Source: Bradyrhizobium sp. Y36 (lineage in GTDB: Bacteria > Pseudomonadota > Alphaproteobacteria > Rhizobiales > Xanthobacteraceae). Taken from it: DNA of 64,000 bases. A model generated the notes under the pieces. That model saw only the letters and a program-made list of their open reading frames with translations, was not told the origin of the DNA and ran no database searches. Below are positions 20,689 to 29,823 of the stretch, one piece after another (position 1 is the first letter of the stretch; each line of letters starts with the position of its first letter). The position numbers and the translations under genes are program-made. The DNA lies in the NCBI RefSeq assembly GCF_002531575.1, contig NZ_NWTI01000007.1, positions 124,001 to 188,000 of the forward strand, given 5' to 3'.

Positions 20689-20711
20689 ATGGCCGGGACA
20701 AGCCCGGCCAT
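20689..20711. terminator. Hairpin between convergent genes
   Basis: ATGGCCGGG and CCCGGCCAT form a 9-bp perfect stem with a 5-nt loop. It lies between the convergent small secreted protein gene and the polysaccharide deacetylase gene. It lacks a T-run but sits where a shared terminator is expected. Confidence 0.6.
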
Positions 20712-20743
20712 GACGCAAGAGTTCGGATTGGACGCGATGGCGT

Positions 20744-21805
20744 TTACTGCGACACCGTCTGCACGACGCTCGAGATCGGACGCGTGTTCGTGCTCGCGGT
20801 CGGCACCTTCATGTCCTTCATCAGCGCTTCGTCATATTCCGGCAGCGTCTGCAGCGTCGTCTTGGCCTTCATCTGTACGACCTTGTAGCCGCCGGCCTTG
20901 AGACGCGCGAGCAGCGCCGGCAGGGCGATGCCGGTATTCTTCTGGAAGTCGTGCATCAGGATGATGCCCTTGCCGAGCTTGTCGAGCCGCGTCATCACCG
21001 TCTCGATGATCTTTTCCGGCGTGGCGCCCTTGCGGAAGTCAAAGGAGTCGACGTCGGTCGAGAACATCGCGACGTTGCGGGTGCCGAAATAGCTGACGAT
21101 CGCCGGATTATGCTGGAGCTGAGGGAAGCGGAAGAACGGCGCAGGGTTGGCACCGAGCGCGAATTTCACCGCGCTGACGCCCTTCTCGACCTCGTCCTTG
21201 GCCATCTGCTCGGTCATCTTCTTGCCGTTCAGATTGACATGCGACCAGGTGTGCGTGCCCACCGTGTGGCCCTGGGCCAGCACCTGGCGCAGGATTTCCG
21301 GGTGATAGGTCGCATGCTTGCCGACCGAGAAGAACAGGCCCTTGGTGCATTCGTCCGCGAGCGCCTTCAGCACGTTCGGCGTGTTCACGGGCCACGGACC
21401 GTCGTCAAAGGTCAGCACGACCTCCTTGTCGGTGAGGAAGTCGAACTGCTTGAAATGATCGAAGCCGAAGCCGGGGCCGCCGGTGGTGTCGATCTCGACC
21501 ACGCGGGAGACACCGAGCGCATTCGGATTGGCGCAGGCCTGCTTCGGCTGCACCGGCATGACGGGAGCAGGCATGGGCGCGGGTGCCTGGGCAAGTGCCG
21601 CCGGCCTGGCCGCGACTGCCGCTGTGGTCTCGACGTCATCCCTGGCGGCGAGCTTCGCTGGTGCCGGCAATGGATCGGCGGCACGGGCTGCAACTGTCTT
21701 GGGAGCGCCCTGGTCGGCGCGCGAGGAATAAAAAAACCAACCGCCGGCGGCGATCACGACCGCCGCAACTACACTGGCCAGCATCAGGCCCAACGCATTA
21801 CGCAT
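20744..21805 (-). CDS. Polysaccharide deacetylase family protein (NodB homology), membrane-anchored
   Basis: This 353-residue protein has an uncleaved-looking N-terminal membrane segment (MRNALGLMLASVVAAVVIAAGG), an Ala/Pro linker to about residue 85, and a NodB-homology domain. The domain shows motif 1 TFDDGPWP, motif 2 HTVGTHTWSHVNL with the metal His pair, motif 3 FFRFPQ, and a C-terminal ILMHDFQ. It would remove acetyl groups from a carbohydrate, or act on peptidoglycan, on the periplasmic side. The start at 21805 is chosen because the hydrophobic segment begins there. The gene is monocistronic. Confidence 0.9.
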   Translation of the reverse strand: MRNALGLMLASVVAAVVIAAGGWFFYSSRADQGAPKTVAARAADPLPAPAKLAARDDVETTAAVAARPAALAQAPAPMPAPVMPVQPKQACANPNALGVSRVVEIDTTGGPGFGFDHFKQFDFLTDKEVVLTFDDGPWPVNTPNVLKALADECTKGLFFSVGKHATYHPEILRQVLAQGHTVGTHTWSHVNLNGKKMTEQMAKDEVEKGVSAVKFALGANPAPFFRFPQLQHNPAIVSYFGTRNVAMFSTDVDSFDFRKGATPEKIIETVMTRLDKLGKGIILMHDFQKNTGIALPALLARLKAGGYKVVQMKAKTTLQTLPEYDEALMKDMKVPTASTNTRPISSVVQTVSQ

Positions 21806-22058
21806 CGCTACTCTTTCCAATTACGCAACCAAACCTGCGGAATTTCCCGCGCGACGAGCCATTAATGCGAAGTAACAGTTAACGTGACACCAACACGACG
21901 GCGGTTGTGGAGGAATTTCAGGCAGGTGCGCCAAAGTGACGGAGGTCACAGAAGGCGTGTCTCCCGTGATCGTCATCACAGTGGAAACGGTTTTGCTGGA
22001 GCATCGTAGTTCCCATCAACAACGGGCGCCGTTGCGACGGTGCCAATGGGAGCTTCAA

Positions 22059-22382
22059 ATGACCAAGTCGCTGAACGCCACGTCGCAGAATACCAAGTCC
22101 TTCTCTGCCAGGATCCGCGACACCAGCTTGGCCCTCGGCTTTGCCGCCATCGTCTCGCTGGTCTCGACGACTTCGAGCTTCGCCTTCTCGGCCGAGGCTC
22201 AGCAGATGTGCACCGGCGATGCCTTCCGCCTGTGCTCGTCGGAAATCCCCAACATCCCGAAGATCACGGCGTGCATGATGAAGCATCGCTCCGATCTCAG
22301 CGCCGGCTGCCGCGCGGTGATGGACAAGGATCTCGCCAAGGGCGCCTCGCGCAAGGTCGCTGACGCCCAGGACAGCCAGTAA
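22059..22382 (+). CDS. Small secreted protein with Cys-rich (GLG1-type) repeat
   Basis: This 107-residue protein has a long N-terminal region ending in a hydrophobic signal segment (about residues 24-42). After this comes one unit with the spacing C-x7-C-x12-C-x11-C (MCTGDAFRLC...ITAC...SAGC). This spacing matches the Cys-rich repeat of the GLG1/Cys_rich_FGFR family, which also occurs singly in bacteria. It should be oxidised and stable in the periplasm. GGGAGC before the ATG at 22059 sets the start. It is paired with the next gene, which has the same repeat. Confidence 0.75.
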   Translation: MTKSLNATSQNTKSFSARIRDTSLALGFAAIVSLVSTTSSFAFSAEAQQMCTGDAFRLCSSEIPNIPKITACMMKHRSDLSAGCRAVMDKDLAKGASRKVADAQDSQ

Positions 22383-22548
22383 CGCGCGCAACGACATCGT
22401 TGCGTTGGTCAGCTCCCCTCGCGATGTGCCCCGGCCAAAGCCGGGGCCACGCGGCGGCACGCCTCCCGCTTGGAAATAAAGCCGTTGCAGGTGCGGGATC
22501 GTCGCACTAGCTTCCCCGCACGTCTTTCCGGGTAAGAGGCATTAAGCG

Positions 22549-22764
22549 ATGACCAGATTTCTTTTCGTTATTTCTTTGCTCTTGTGCGCGTCCGCCGCGT
22601 CAGCGCAACAGCAGCCCGGCCATGATGCCTGCGCGCGCGACGTCACGCGCTTCTGCCGCGCGGTGATGAACAATGGCGACGGCGCCGTGCTCGCCTGCCT
22701 GAAGCAGAACCGCACCAAGCTGAGCAAAGGCTGCGACAAGGTGCTGACCGAGCACGGGCAGTGA
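22549..22764 (+). CDS. Very small secreted protein with Cys-rich (GLG1-type) repeat
   Basis: This 71-residue protein has a clean signal peptide (MTRFLFVISLLLCASAASA) and then one Cys-rich unit, C-x7-C-x13-C-x11-C (CARDVTRFC...LACLKQNRTKLSKGC). This fits the GLG1-type repeat better than its neighbour 166 bp upstream does. The mature protein would be about 52 residues with two disulfides. Its function is unknown. Confidence 0.8.
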   Translation: MTRFLFVISLLLCASAASAQQQPGHDACARDVTRFCRAVMNNGDGAVLACLKQNRTKLSKGCDKVLTEHGQ

Positions 22765-22766
22765 TC

Positions 22767-22870
22767 GTCATTCCGGGGCGCGCGAAGCGCGAGCCCGGAA
22801 TCGATCGAGCCACCAACTCTTGAGATAAATGGATTCCGGGTTCACGCCTGACGGCGCGCCCCGGGATGAC
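22767..22870. repeat. Dispersed palindromic repeat, 'gtcattccgggg' family
   Basis: It begins GTCATTCCGGGG and ends CCCCGGGATGAC in inverse orientation, with inner segments GAGCCCGGAAT and ATTCCGGGTTC. Related copies lie at 49094-49200 and 57151-57234. It sits directly after the small Cys-rich gene and before the stop of the convergent MFS gene. Confidence 0.75.
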
Positions 22871-22877
22871 CAGAGGT

Positions 22878-24566
22878 CTACGTGCTGCTTCCCGCCGCCG
22901 TCGCGACCACCGGCAACACCTCCGCGCTTGCGCTGTCCGGCGTCTCGTCCTTCCAGCGCACCGAGCCGAACGGGCGCTCGAGCATGCGGCGGATCCGCAC
23001 TGGGTCCGGGCCGATGTGGAAACCGATCGCCTGTTGATGAAGCGCGCGTTCGGACTGGGTCGAGCGGTTGCGCTGGCGCAAGTAATCGAACCAGGTCGGG
23101 CAATGATAGCGCTCGGTCCACAATTCCGGATCGGCGATGTCGCGGGCGATCGACCAGCCATAGGCGCCGTTGCGCTGCCGGGAGAGCTGCACGTCCTGCA
23201 TGACGTTGTGAAACGCGCGCGCGTTGTCCTGTGCGACGCGATATTCGATCTCGACCACCAGGGGGCCGCTGCGACCCGTCAGGGACAGTTTCACCTCGGG
23301 ATCGGCCAAGACGTCGGCATCCTCGTTGCGGGCACCGACGCGCGGCATCGTCAGCCAGATCCCGAGCAGCGGCGAGATCAGCATCAGGCCGGCCGCCGTC
23401 AGCAGCGCAATTTCGACGCCGGCATAGTCGGTGAGATGGCCCCAGCCCCAGGCGCCGATCGCGATTCCGCCGGAAATCGAGGCCTGGAACGCCGCGAGCG
23501 AGCGGCCGGCGACCCAGCGCGGCGCCGAGAGCTGCACGCCGATGTTGAACAGCGCGATCGCGGCCATCCAGACCGCGCCGGCCAGCACCAGCGCCGTCGC
23601 CGTCAGCACCGGCTCGGTGCTGAGGGCAAGCGCAGCCATCGCGAACGCCATCGAGATGGTGCAGGCGCGGATCGCGGCCTCGCCGCTCATGCGCTTGCGC
23701 AGTTCGTGGATGTTGAGTGCGCCGATCACGGCGCCCATGCCGAAGGCGCCGAGCATGATGCCGTAGGTCTGGGCGCCGCCGTGCAGCAGATCGCGCGCGA
23801 CCAGCGGCATCAGCGCCATGATGGCGCCGCCGATCAGGCCCATCACCAGCGTGCGCAACAGCACGATCTTGATCGGCGGCGAGTTGGTGATGTAGCGGAA
23901 ACCCGAGACCATCGCGCGGTTGAGCTTTTCCCGCGGTAGGCGGGAGGGTTCGGTGTTGCGCCGCCACAGCAGCAGCACCACCAGCAATGGCAGATAGAGG
24001 ATCGCATTGCAGGCGAAGGCGGCGACCGCGCCCAGTGCCGCGACGATGACGCCGCCGACCGCGGGACCGAAGCTGCGTGCGATGTTGTAGCTGATGCCGT
24101 TGAGTGCGACCGCCGAAGGCAACGCATCGGGCGGCACCTGTTCGCTGACCGAGGACTGCCACGCCGGGCCGAACAGCGCGTTGCCGCTGCCCACCACGAA
24201 GCAGAAGGCCAGCAGCAATTCGGGGCTGATGCGATTGAGCCCGGCCAGCACGGTGAGCGCCGTTGCGCCGGTCAGCGCGATCATCAGCGAGACCAGCGTG
24301 ACGATGCGCCGGTCATACATGTCGGCAATAGCGCCGGCCGGCATCGAGATCAGCATGATCGGAAGCATCAGGGCGGTCTGCACCAGCGCCACCTGGTCGG
24401 CCGAGGCCGCCATCTGCGTCATCGCCCAGGCCGCGCCCACGCCCTGGATCAGGAGGCCGAGATTGGAGAGCAGGCTGGCGAGCCAGATACGCCGGAACAC
24501 GGTGTAGCGCAGCGGCGCGGTGATGCCGTCGGCGGCCATTTTCTGACGGTTTGGCGGCTCGGTCAT
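22878..24566 (-). CDS. MFS transporter with C-terminal soluble domain (transmembrane secretion effector type)
   Basis: This 562-residue protein has twelve hydrophobic segments in residues 20-415 with MFS hallmarks, including the loop 2-3 motif GAIADMYDRRIV and GPAWQSSVSEQVPPDALPSAVALN. About 140 soluble C-terminal residues follow (VEIEYRVAQDNARAFHNVMQDV...). This layout matches the MFS_3 or transmembrane secretion effector group, which includes exporters of siderophore-like molecules. Two starts are possible, 24566 and 24578, separated by a GGAAGGGG stretch. No biosynthetic genes adjoin, so the substrate is unknown. Confidence 0.85.
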   Translation of the reverse strand: MTEPPNRQKMAADGITAPLRYTVFRRIWLASLLSNLGLLIQGVGAAWAMTQMAASADQVALVQTALMLPIMLISMPAGAIADMYDRRIVTLVSLMIALTGATALTVLAGLNRISPELLLAFCFVVGSGNALFGPAWQSSVSEQVPPDALPSAVALNGISYNIARSFGPAVGGVIVAALGAVAAFACNAILYLPLLVVLLLWRRNTEPSRLPREKLNRAMVSGFRYITNSPPIKIVLLRTLVMGLIGGAIMALMPLVARDLLHGGAQTYGIMLGAFGMGAVIGALNIHELRKRMSGEAAIRACTISMAFAMAALALSTEPVLTATALVLAGAVWMAAIALFNIGVQLSAPRWVAGRSLAAFQASISGGIAIGAWGWGHLTDYAGVEIALLTAAGLMLISPLLGIWLTMPRVGARNEDADVLADPEVKLSLTGRSGPLVVEIEYRVAQDNARAFHNVMQDVQLSRQRNGAYGWSIARDIADPELWTERYHCPTWFDYLRQRNRSTQSERALHQQAIGFHIGPDPVRIRRMLERPFGSVRWKDETPDSASAEVLPVVATAAGSST

Positions 24567-24702
24567 ATCCCCTTCCATATCGGCTGGCAGAAGTGGTGCA
24601 GGCGATTCCGGCGAATTCTTTGATGCCTGCGAAAGTCCTTCGCTGTCCAGTGGTTAGGCCGCTATAAGCGGTGCAAAGAGGCGGTTTGCCGGGGAGGAAC
24701 AG

Positions 24703-26079
24703 ATGAAGCTGTCGCGACGGACGATCCTGCAGGGGGCGGGCAGCTTGCCTTTCGCAATTGCGAGCTTGCGGACGGGCGCATGGGCTCAATCAGCGCCGGC
24801 GGCTGCATTGTCTCCGGACCCGCCGCCGTCGATCCTGTTCGTCCACGGCAATGGCGACTACGACGCGCTCTGGATGACGACGCTGTGGCGGATGGAATCC
24901 AACGGCATCGCGCACGATCGCATGATGGCGATCAACTTCACCGATCCCAATGCGCGTACCGACGACAAGGTCGAGCAGGCGAACCGTTCCTCGACCGAGG
25001 ACCAGCGCCGCGAGCTCACGGCTGCCATCGCCGAGCTGAAGCGCCGGACCGGCGCGTCCCGCGTGGCGCTGGTCGGCAGCTCGCGCGGCGGCTATGCGAT
25101 CCGCAATGTCATCAAGAACGGTGGCGCCGGCGATGTCAGCCACGCCGTCTTGTGCGGCACGCCCAATCACGGCGTGTTCGCGACCGACGACCAGCCGAAC
25201 AACGAGTTCAACGGCCGCGGCACATTCCTGCGCAGCCTGAACGAAGGCGAGAGCGAGGTGACGCCGGGCGTTGCCTTCCTCACCTTGCGCAGCGACGGCA
25301 TGGACAAATACGCGCAGGCCGACGGTCGCTTCATCGGCAAGCCGGGTACGCCGACCGGGGTCACCAATGAAGGCCCGGAGCTGAAGGGCGCCACCAATCT
25401 CGTGCTCGGTGCGCTCGACCATCGCGAGGTGGCGTTCCACCCGCGCGCCTTCCGCGAGATCTACAAGTTCATTGCGGGACGCGAGCCCGCCCGCATAGCG
25501 ATCGTGCCGGAGCCGGCCGTCAGGCTCAGCGGCCTCGTCACCGGCACGCCCGGCGGCGTGTCGACCAACCGCCCGGTGGCAGGTGCAACCGTCGATATCT
25601 TCCGCGTCGATCCCGATACTGGTGAGCGCAAGGGCGCCGCCGTGCATAGCGCAAAGACCGGCGCCGATGGGCGCTGGGGCCCGGCGCAGGTCGAGCCTTC
25701 CTGGGCGCTCGAATTCGTCCTGACGTCCCCGGACGCGCCGACGACGCACATCTATCGCTCGCCCTTCCCACGCTCGTCCGACGTCGTGCATCTGCGCGCC
25801 GCGCGCCCGCTCGGTCCCGCCGACAAAGATGCCGGCGCGGTCGTGATCATGTCGCGTCCGCGCGGCTATTTCGGCCTGCCGCGGGACGTGGTTCTGTTCG
25901 ACGGCAAGGAGCCGGCCGACGTCAAGCCGGGCGTGCCCACGGATTCGGCAGCGACGTTGCGCCTTCCAATCAGCGAGGTTGGGCGTAACATCGTGGTCCA
26001 GTTCGGCGAAGAACGGATTGTGGCACGAGCCTGGCCGGCCCAAGAGAACAGGATTGCGATTGCCGAGCTGACTTACTAG
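24703..26079 (+). CDS. Tat-exported alpha/beta-hydrolase (lipase/esterase-like) with C-terminal beta domain
   Basis: This 458-residue protein has a twin-arginine signal (KLSRRTILQGAG), then an alpha/beta-hydrolase domain with an early SILFVHGNGDYD oxyanion region. The nucleophile elbow is VALVGSSRGGYA (Ser within GSSRG), and the CGTPNHG segment is as in class 3-type lipases. Residues 270-458 contain Ig-like or CNA-B-like strands (PVAGATVDIFRVDPDTGERKG...TGADGRWG). It is expected folded in the periplasm. The stop is 35 bp before the P450 gene on the same strand, suggesting co-transcription. Confidence 0.85.
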   Translation: MKLSRRTILQGAGSLPFAIASLRTGAWAQSAPAAALSPDPPPSILFVHGNGDYDALWMTTLWRMESNGIAHDRMMAINFTDPNARTDDKVEQANRSSTEDQRRELTAAIAELKRRTGASRVALVGSSRGGYAIRNVIKNGGAGDVSHAVLCGTPNHGVFATDDQPNNEFNGRGTFLRSLNEGESEVTPGVAFLTLRSDGMDKYAQADGRFIGKPGTPTGVTNEGPELKGATNLVLGALDHREVAFHPRAFREIYKFIAGREPARIAIVPEPAVRLSGLVTGTPGGVSTNRPVAGATVDIFRVDPDTGERKGAAVHSAKTGADGRWGPAQVEPSWALEFVLTSPDAPTTHIYRSPFPRSSDVVHLRAARPLGPADKDAGAVVIMSRPRGYFGLPRDVVLFDGKEPADVKPGVPTDSAATLRLPISEVGRNIVVQFGEERIVARAWPAQENRIAIAELTY

Positions 26080-26114
26080 CTATTGACCTGCGTCACACCT
26101 TGCGGGAGAGAGCC

Positions 26115-27485
26115 ATGAACATCGCCAGCGTGCGTCGGCCCATCATCCCTCCCGCTCCCCCGCGTGCGCCCGACGACATGTCGTTCTTCGGCCGGCTTGC
26201 CGTGATCCGGCACAACATGATCGCGACCTGGGGGCAGCGCGCCTATGAGGAAGACGTCATCAAGGGCCGCTTCTTCCTCCACGACAGTTTCATCCTGAAC
26301 CAGCCCGACGCCATCCGGCATGTCCTGCTCACCAATTACGAGAACTACACGCGCACGCCGGCGGGAATCCGCATGCTGCGTCCCGTGCTGGGCGACGGCC
26401 TTCTGATCGCGGAAGGTCACTCCTGGACGTTTCAGCGCCGCACCCTCGCGCCGGCCTTCACGCCGCGCGCCACCGCCAATCTCGTTCCGCACATGACGGC
26501 GGTGCTCGACGAGACCATCGCGAAGCTGGAGGCGCGCTCCGGGGAAGACATCGACCTGCGCGAGGTCATGCAGCGCATGACGCTGGAGATCGCGGGACGC
26601 ACGATGTTCTCGTTCGGCATGGACCAGCACGGCGCCACCTTGCGCAATTTCATCATGGAATATGCCGCCCGGCTCGGACGGCCGTATTTCCTCGACATGC
26701 TGCTGCCGGTGTCGTGGCCGAGCCCGATGGATTTTGCCCGCGCCCGTTTCCGCAAGCGCTGGACCGAATTCGTCGCGATGCTGATCGCCGAGCGGCGCAA
26801 GGCCGGCAAGAAGGACGGCGCGCCGCCGCGCGACCTGTTCGATCTCATGGACGCGGCGCGCGATCCCGAGACCGGCAAGGGCTTTTCCGACGAGCAGCTC
26901 GTCGACGAGGTCGCGACCATGATCCTTGCTGGTCACGAGACCACGGCGACGGCGCTGTTCTGGGCGCTCTATCTGCTCGCGCTCGATCCGGAGACGCAGG
27001 AGGAAGTCGCCTCCGAGGCGCGCGGCGAGCATCTCGACAGCATCGCCGATATCGACCGACAGAAATTCACACGCGCGGTGATCGAGGAGACGATGCGGCT
27101 CTATCCGCCGGCGTTCCTGGTCGCGCGGGCCGCGCGCGAGAAGGACAATGCGGCCGGAGTCGAGATCGGCAAGGGCGACATCATCATGATCGCCCCTTGG
27201 CTGCTGCACCGGCATGAGAAGCTGTGGGATCAGCCGAACGCGTTCATTCCAAAGCGCTTCATGTCGAAGGAAGCGCCCGATCGCTTCGCCTATCTGCCGT
27301 TCGGCGCGGGTCCGCGGGTCTGCATCGGCGCACCGTTCGCACAGGCCGAATCCGTGCTGGCGCTGGCCCGGCTGATCGGCGCGTTCCGCGTCGAGCTTGC
27401 CGATACGGCCAATCCCGTAATCCCGCTGGGCGTCGTCACGACCCAGCCGGACCACTCACCCATGTTCCGCATCACGCGTCGGTGA
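26115..27485 (+). CDS. Cytochrome P450
   Basis: This 456-residue haem-thiolate monooxygenase has the I-helix motif MILAGHETTATALFWAL, the K-helix ExxR in VIEETMRLYPP, a PERF-like segment (AFIPKRFMSKEAPDRFAYLPF), and the heme loop FGAGPRVCIGAPFA with the axial Cys. There is no membrane anchor, so it is cytosolic. The ATG at 26115 has GGGAGAG upstream. It follows the Tat-exported hydrolase gene. No ferredoxin or reductase gene is adjacent, so redox partners must lie elsewhere. The substrate is unknown. Confidence 0.95.
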   Translation: MNIASVRRPIIPPAPPRAPDDMSFFGRLAVIRHNMIATWGQRAYEEDVIKGRFFLHDSFILNQPDAIRHVLLTNYENYTRTPAGIRMLRPVLGDGLLIAEGHSWTFQRRTLAPAFTPRATANLVPHMTAVLDETIAKLEARSGEDIDLREVMQRMTLEIAGRTMFSFGMDQHGATLRNFIMEYAARLGRPYFLDMLLPVSWPSPMDFARARFRKRWTEFVAMLIAERRKAGKKDGAPPRDLFDLMDAARDPETGKGFSDEQLVDEVATMILAGHETTATALFWALYLLALDPETQEEVASEARGEHLDSIADIDRQKFTRAVIEETMRLYPPAFLVARAAREKDNAAGVEIGKGDIIMIAPWLLHRHEKLWDQPNAFIPKRFMSKEAPDRFAYLPFGAGPRVCIGAPFAQAESVLALARLIGAFRVELADTANPVIPLGVVTTQPDHSPMFRITRR

Positions 27486-27536
27486 CAGGCCCCTCGTCTG
27501 GCCGACGGCGTGATGCGCCCTAGATAGAGTTGCGCC

Positions 27537-28946
27537 ATGAGCGATATCCAGGCCCAGTTTTCCGTCCTCAAGCAGACCGCCGATCCGAAGGTGGCCGATG
27601 CGATCGCGCGTCTCATCGAGCGTGGTGAGGATCACGAGCTCAACCGCGTCAATGTCCTCGACTTCGCCACGCAGCATGCCGTCGACGAAGAGCACGCGAT
27701 CTCGGCCTTTCTGCACGCGGCGCGGCTGGGGCTGTTCGACCTCGGCTGGAACGTGCTGTGTCCGGGCTGCGGCGGCGTGCTCGGCGCGCACACGACCCTG
27801 AAGGCGCTCAAGCCGGACGATTATCATTGTGCGCTCTGCGCCTGCGGCTACAAGGCCTCCGTCGACGATCAGGTCGAGGTCTCCTTCACCGTGAATCCGC
27901 GCGTGCGGCGCATCGCGGCGCACGATCCTGATACGCTTCCGGTGTGGGAGTATTTCAAGCAGGTATTCTGGAGCTCCGGCGTCGACTTCAACAAGGAATC
28001 GTTCGCGACACTGGCGAACGAGGTGACGCTGGATACGATGGAGCTGCCGGCCGGCGAGAAGGCGACCATGTCGCTGCAACTGCCTGGTGACTTCGTCATC
28101 ATCTTCGAGCCGGTGACGCACGCCGCTCATTTCATCGACGTCCAGGGCGAGCCGACCAAGGACCGCCAGCAGCTCGCCATCATGTACAACAAGGTGCAGG
28201 CCCCGACGGGGACCACGACCATGCGGCCTGGCCCGCTGCGGCTGTCGCTGGAGAACCAGGCCGGCGTGCGCGTGCTGCCGTCGGTGTTCATCGCGGCCGA
28301 GGCGCTCCACCATCTCATCGGCAAGCGCAAGCCGTTCCTCACCGCCAAGCGGATGCTGTCCAACCAGACATTTCGCGACGTGTTCAAGGCGGACAATCTC
28401 AGCCTCGACCAGCGGCTCCAGATCACCTCACTGACCTTCCTGTTCACCGACCTGAAGGGCTCGACCGCGCTCTACGAGCGCGTCGGCGATCTTGCTGCCT
28501 TCGATCTCGTGCGCGCGCATTTCCATGCGCTGCTCGAGATCATCTCCTCCGAGAAGGGCGCGGTGGTGAAGACCATCGGCGATGCCGTGATGGCAACCTT
28601 CGTCCGTCCCGAGCACGCCATCGTCGCGGGCCTGCGGATGCGTGCGGCGATGGACGCGCTCAACGAGCAGCGCGGCACCGACGATCTCATCGTCAAGATC
28701 GGCATCCACGAAGGTCCGTGCCTCGCGGTGATGCTCAACGAACGGCAGGACTATTTCGGCCAGACCGTCAACATCGCCGCCCGCGTGCAGAGCCTGTCGA
28801 CCGCGCAGGAGATCCACATCACCGGCCCCGTGCTGGATGCGCCGGCGGTTGCGGAACTACTCCAGCAGCGCGAGATCAAGCCGATCCAGAAGCAGGCCGC
28901 GCTGCGCGGCATCGCCGACAAGATGGTGGTTTACGAGATTCCGTGA
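27537..28946 (+). CDS. Class III adenylate/guanylate cyclase with DUF5939-type N-terminal domain
   Basis: This 469-residue protein has an N-terminal region of about 290 residues. It contains a zinc-ribbon pair (CPGCGG and CALCACG near residues 80-102) and a beta-rich part, the arrangement usually called DUF5939. The C-terminal cyclase domain (about 295-440) has the metal Asp residues in LFTDLKGSTALYE and VVKTIGDAVMATF, a Lys for purine selection, an Asp in QDYFGQ, and transition-state residues in TVNIAARVQ. All catalytic positions look intact. It lies 51 bp after the P450 gene but need not share a function with it. Confidence 0.92.
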   Translation: MSDIQAQFSVLKQTADPKVADAIARLIERGEDHELNRVNVLDFATQHAVDEEHAISAFLHAARLGLFDLGWNVLCPGCGGVLGAHTTLKALKPDDYHCALCACGYKASVDDQVEVSFTVNPRVRRIAAHDPDTLPVWEYFKQVFWSSGVDFNKESFATLANEVTLDTMELPAGEKATMSLQLPGDFVIIFEPVTHAAHFIDVQGEPTKDRQQLAIMYNKVQAPTGTTTMRPGPLRLSLENQAGVRVLPSVFIAAEALHHLIGKRKPFLTAKRMLSNQTFRDVFKADNLSLDQRLQITSLTFLFTDLKGSTALYERVGDLAAFDLVRAHFHALLEIISSEKGAVVKTIGDAVMATFVRPEHAIVAGLRMRAAMDALNEQRGTDDLIVKIGIHEGPCLAVMLNERQDYFGQTVNIAARVQSLSTAQEIHITGPVLDAPAVAELLQQREIKPIQKQAALRGIADKMVVYEIP

Positions 28947-29107
28947 GGAATTTCAGCTGTCGTCCCCGCCCAATGCGCAACGGGCAGATTGCCGAAACGT
29001 AATCCGGCGCGCGGAACTGACGCACGTTGCGCCGGTTGGGTTTCCTGCTCATATAATGCTGGTAGCAGCCGCCTCCCTCGCGGCTGCATCGATTTCGGTA
29101 GGATCTC

Positions 29108-29596
29108 ATGCTCGACGGCCTGCGCCAATTCATCGCCGACATCGTCGCCCCCAACGACCAGAACCGCACCTTCGGTGACAGCGATTATCGGCTGGCGGCA
29201 ACCGCGCTGCTGGTCCACGTGGTCTCGCTGGACGGCCAGCCGACGGCGGCCGAGCAGCGCAAGCTGCATAGCCTGATCGAAAGCCATTTCGGGCTCGATC
29301 ACGGCACTGCGGATCGCCTGATCGCGGATGCCACTGAGGTCGAGGGCGAGGCGGTGGACCTCTATCACTTCACCAGCGTCATCATGCGCTCGCTCGACGA
29401 AGAGGGCCGCAAGCGCATCGTCCGGATGATGTGGCAGCTGGTCTATGCTGACGGCCAGGTGACCGAATTCGAGGACAACGTCGTCTGGCGCGCCTCCGAC
29501 CTGCTCGGGATTTCCCAGCGCGACCGGATCGAGCTGAAGCACGCGGTGGCCGAGCGCGTCGGCGGCCAAGTGAAGGATGGTGCCGTCGGCGGCTGA
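29108..29596 (+). CDS. TerB-family (tellurite-resistance-like) protein
   Basis: This 162-residue all-helical protein shows two TerB half-motifs: AATALLVHVVSLDGQPTAAEQRKL near residues 30-52 and RMMWQLVYADGQVTEFEDNVVWRASDLLGI near 110-140. The DG-x-(P/V)-T-x-x-E signature in each half is a metal-binding pattern of the fold. These proteins are soluble and linked to envelope stress or membrane-associated complexes. No other ter gene is near, so the name does not imply tellurite resistance here. Confidence 0.88.
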   Translation: MLDGLRQFIADIVAPNDQNRTFGDSDYRLAATALLVHVVSLDGQPTAAEQRKLHSLIESHFGLDHGTADRLIADATEVEGEAVDLYHFTSVIMRSLDEEGRKRIVRMMWQLVYADGQVTEFEDNVVWRASDLLGISQRDRIELKHAVAERVGGQVKDGAVGG

Positions 29597-29823
29597 CTTA
29601 TCCCGGCCGGTGGCCTGAGATGCGAGCCACATGACGAAACTTTAATGTAAGCCGCGCCCTCCCCGCGCTTTTGCGGATTCGCCTGCAAATACCGGTCTTT
29701 CCTGCACCCCCTGTGGCCCGCTCAAGCGGCCATGCCGCCAGCGCCGCTTGCCTGCCGCGCACGGCTTATGCTCTCGTTCAGCGATTGCCGGGCCAAAGAC
29801 TTCAATTCAAGAGAACTTGGATC

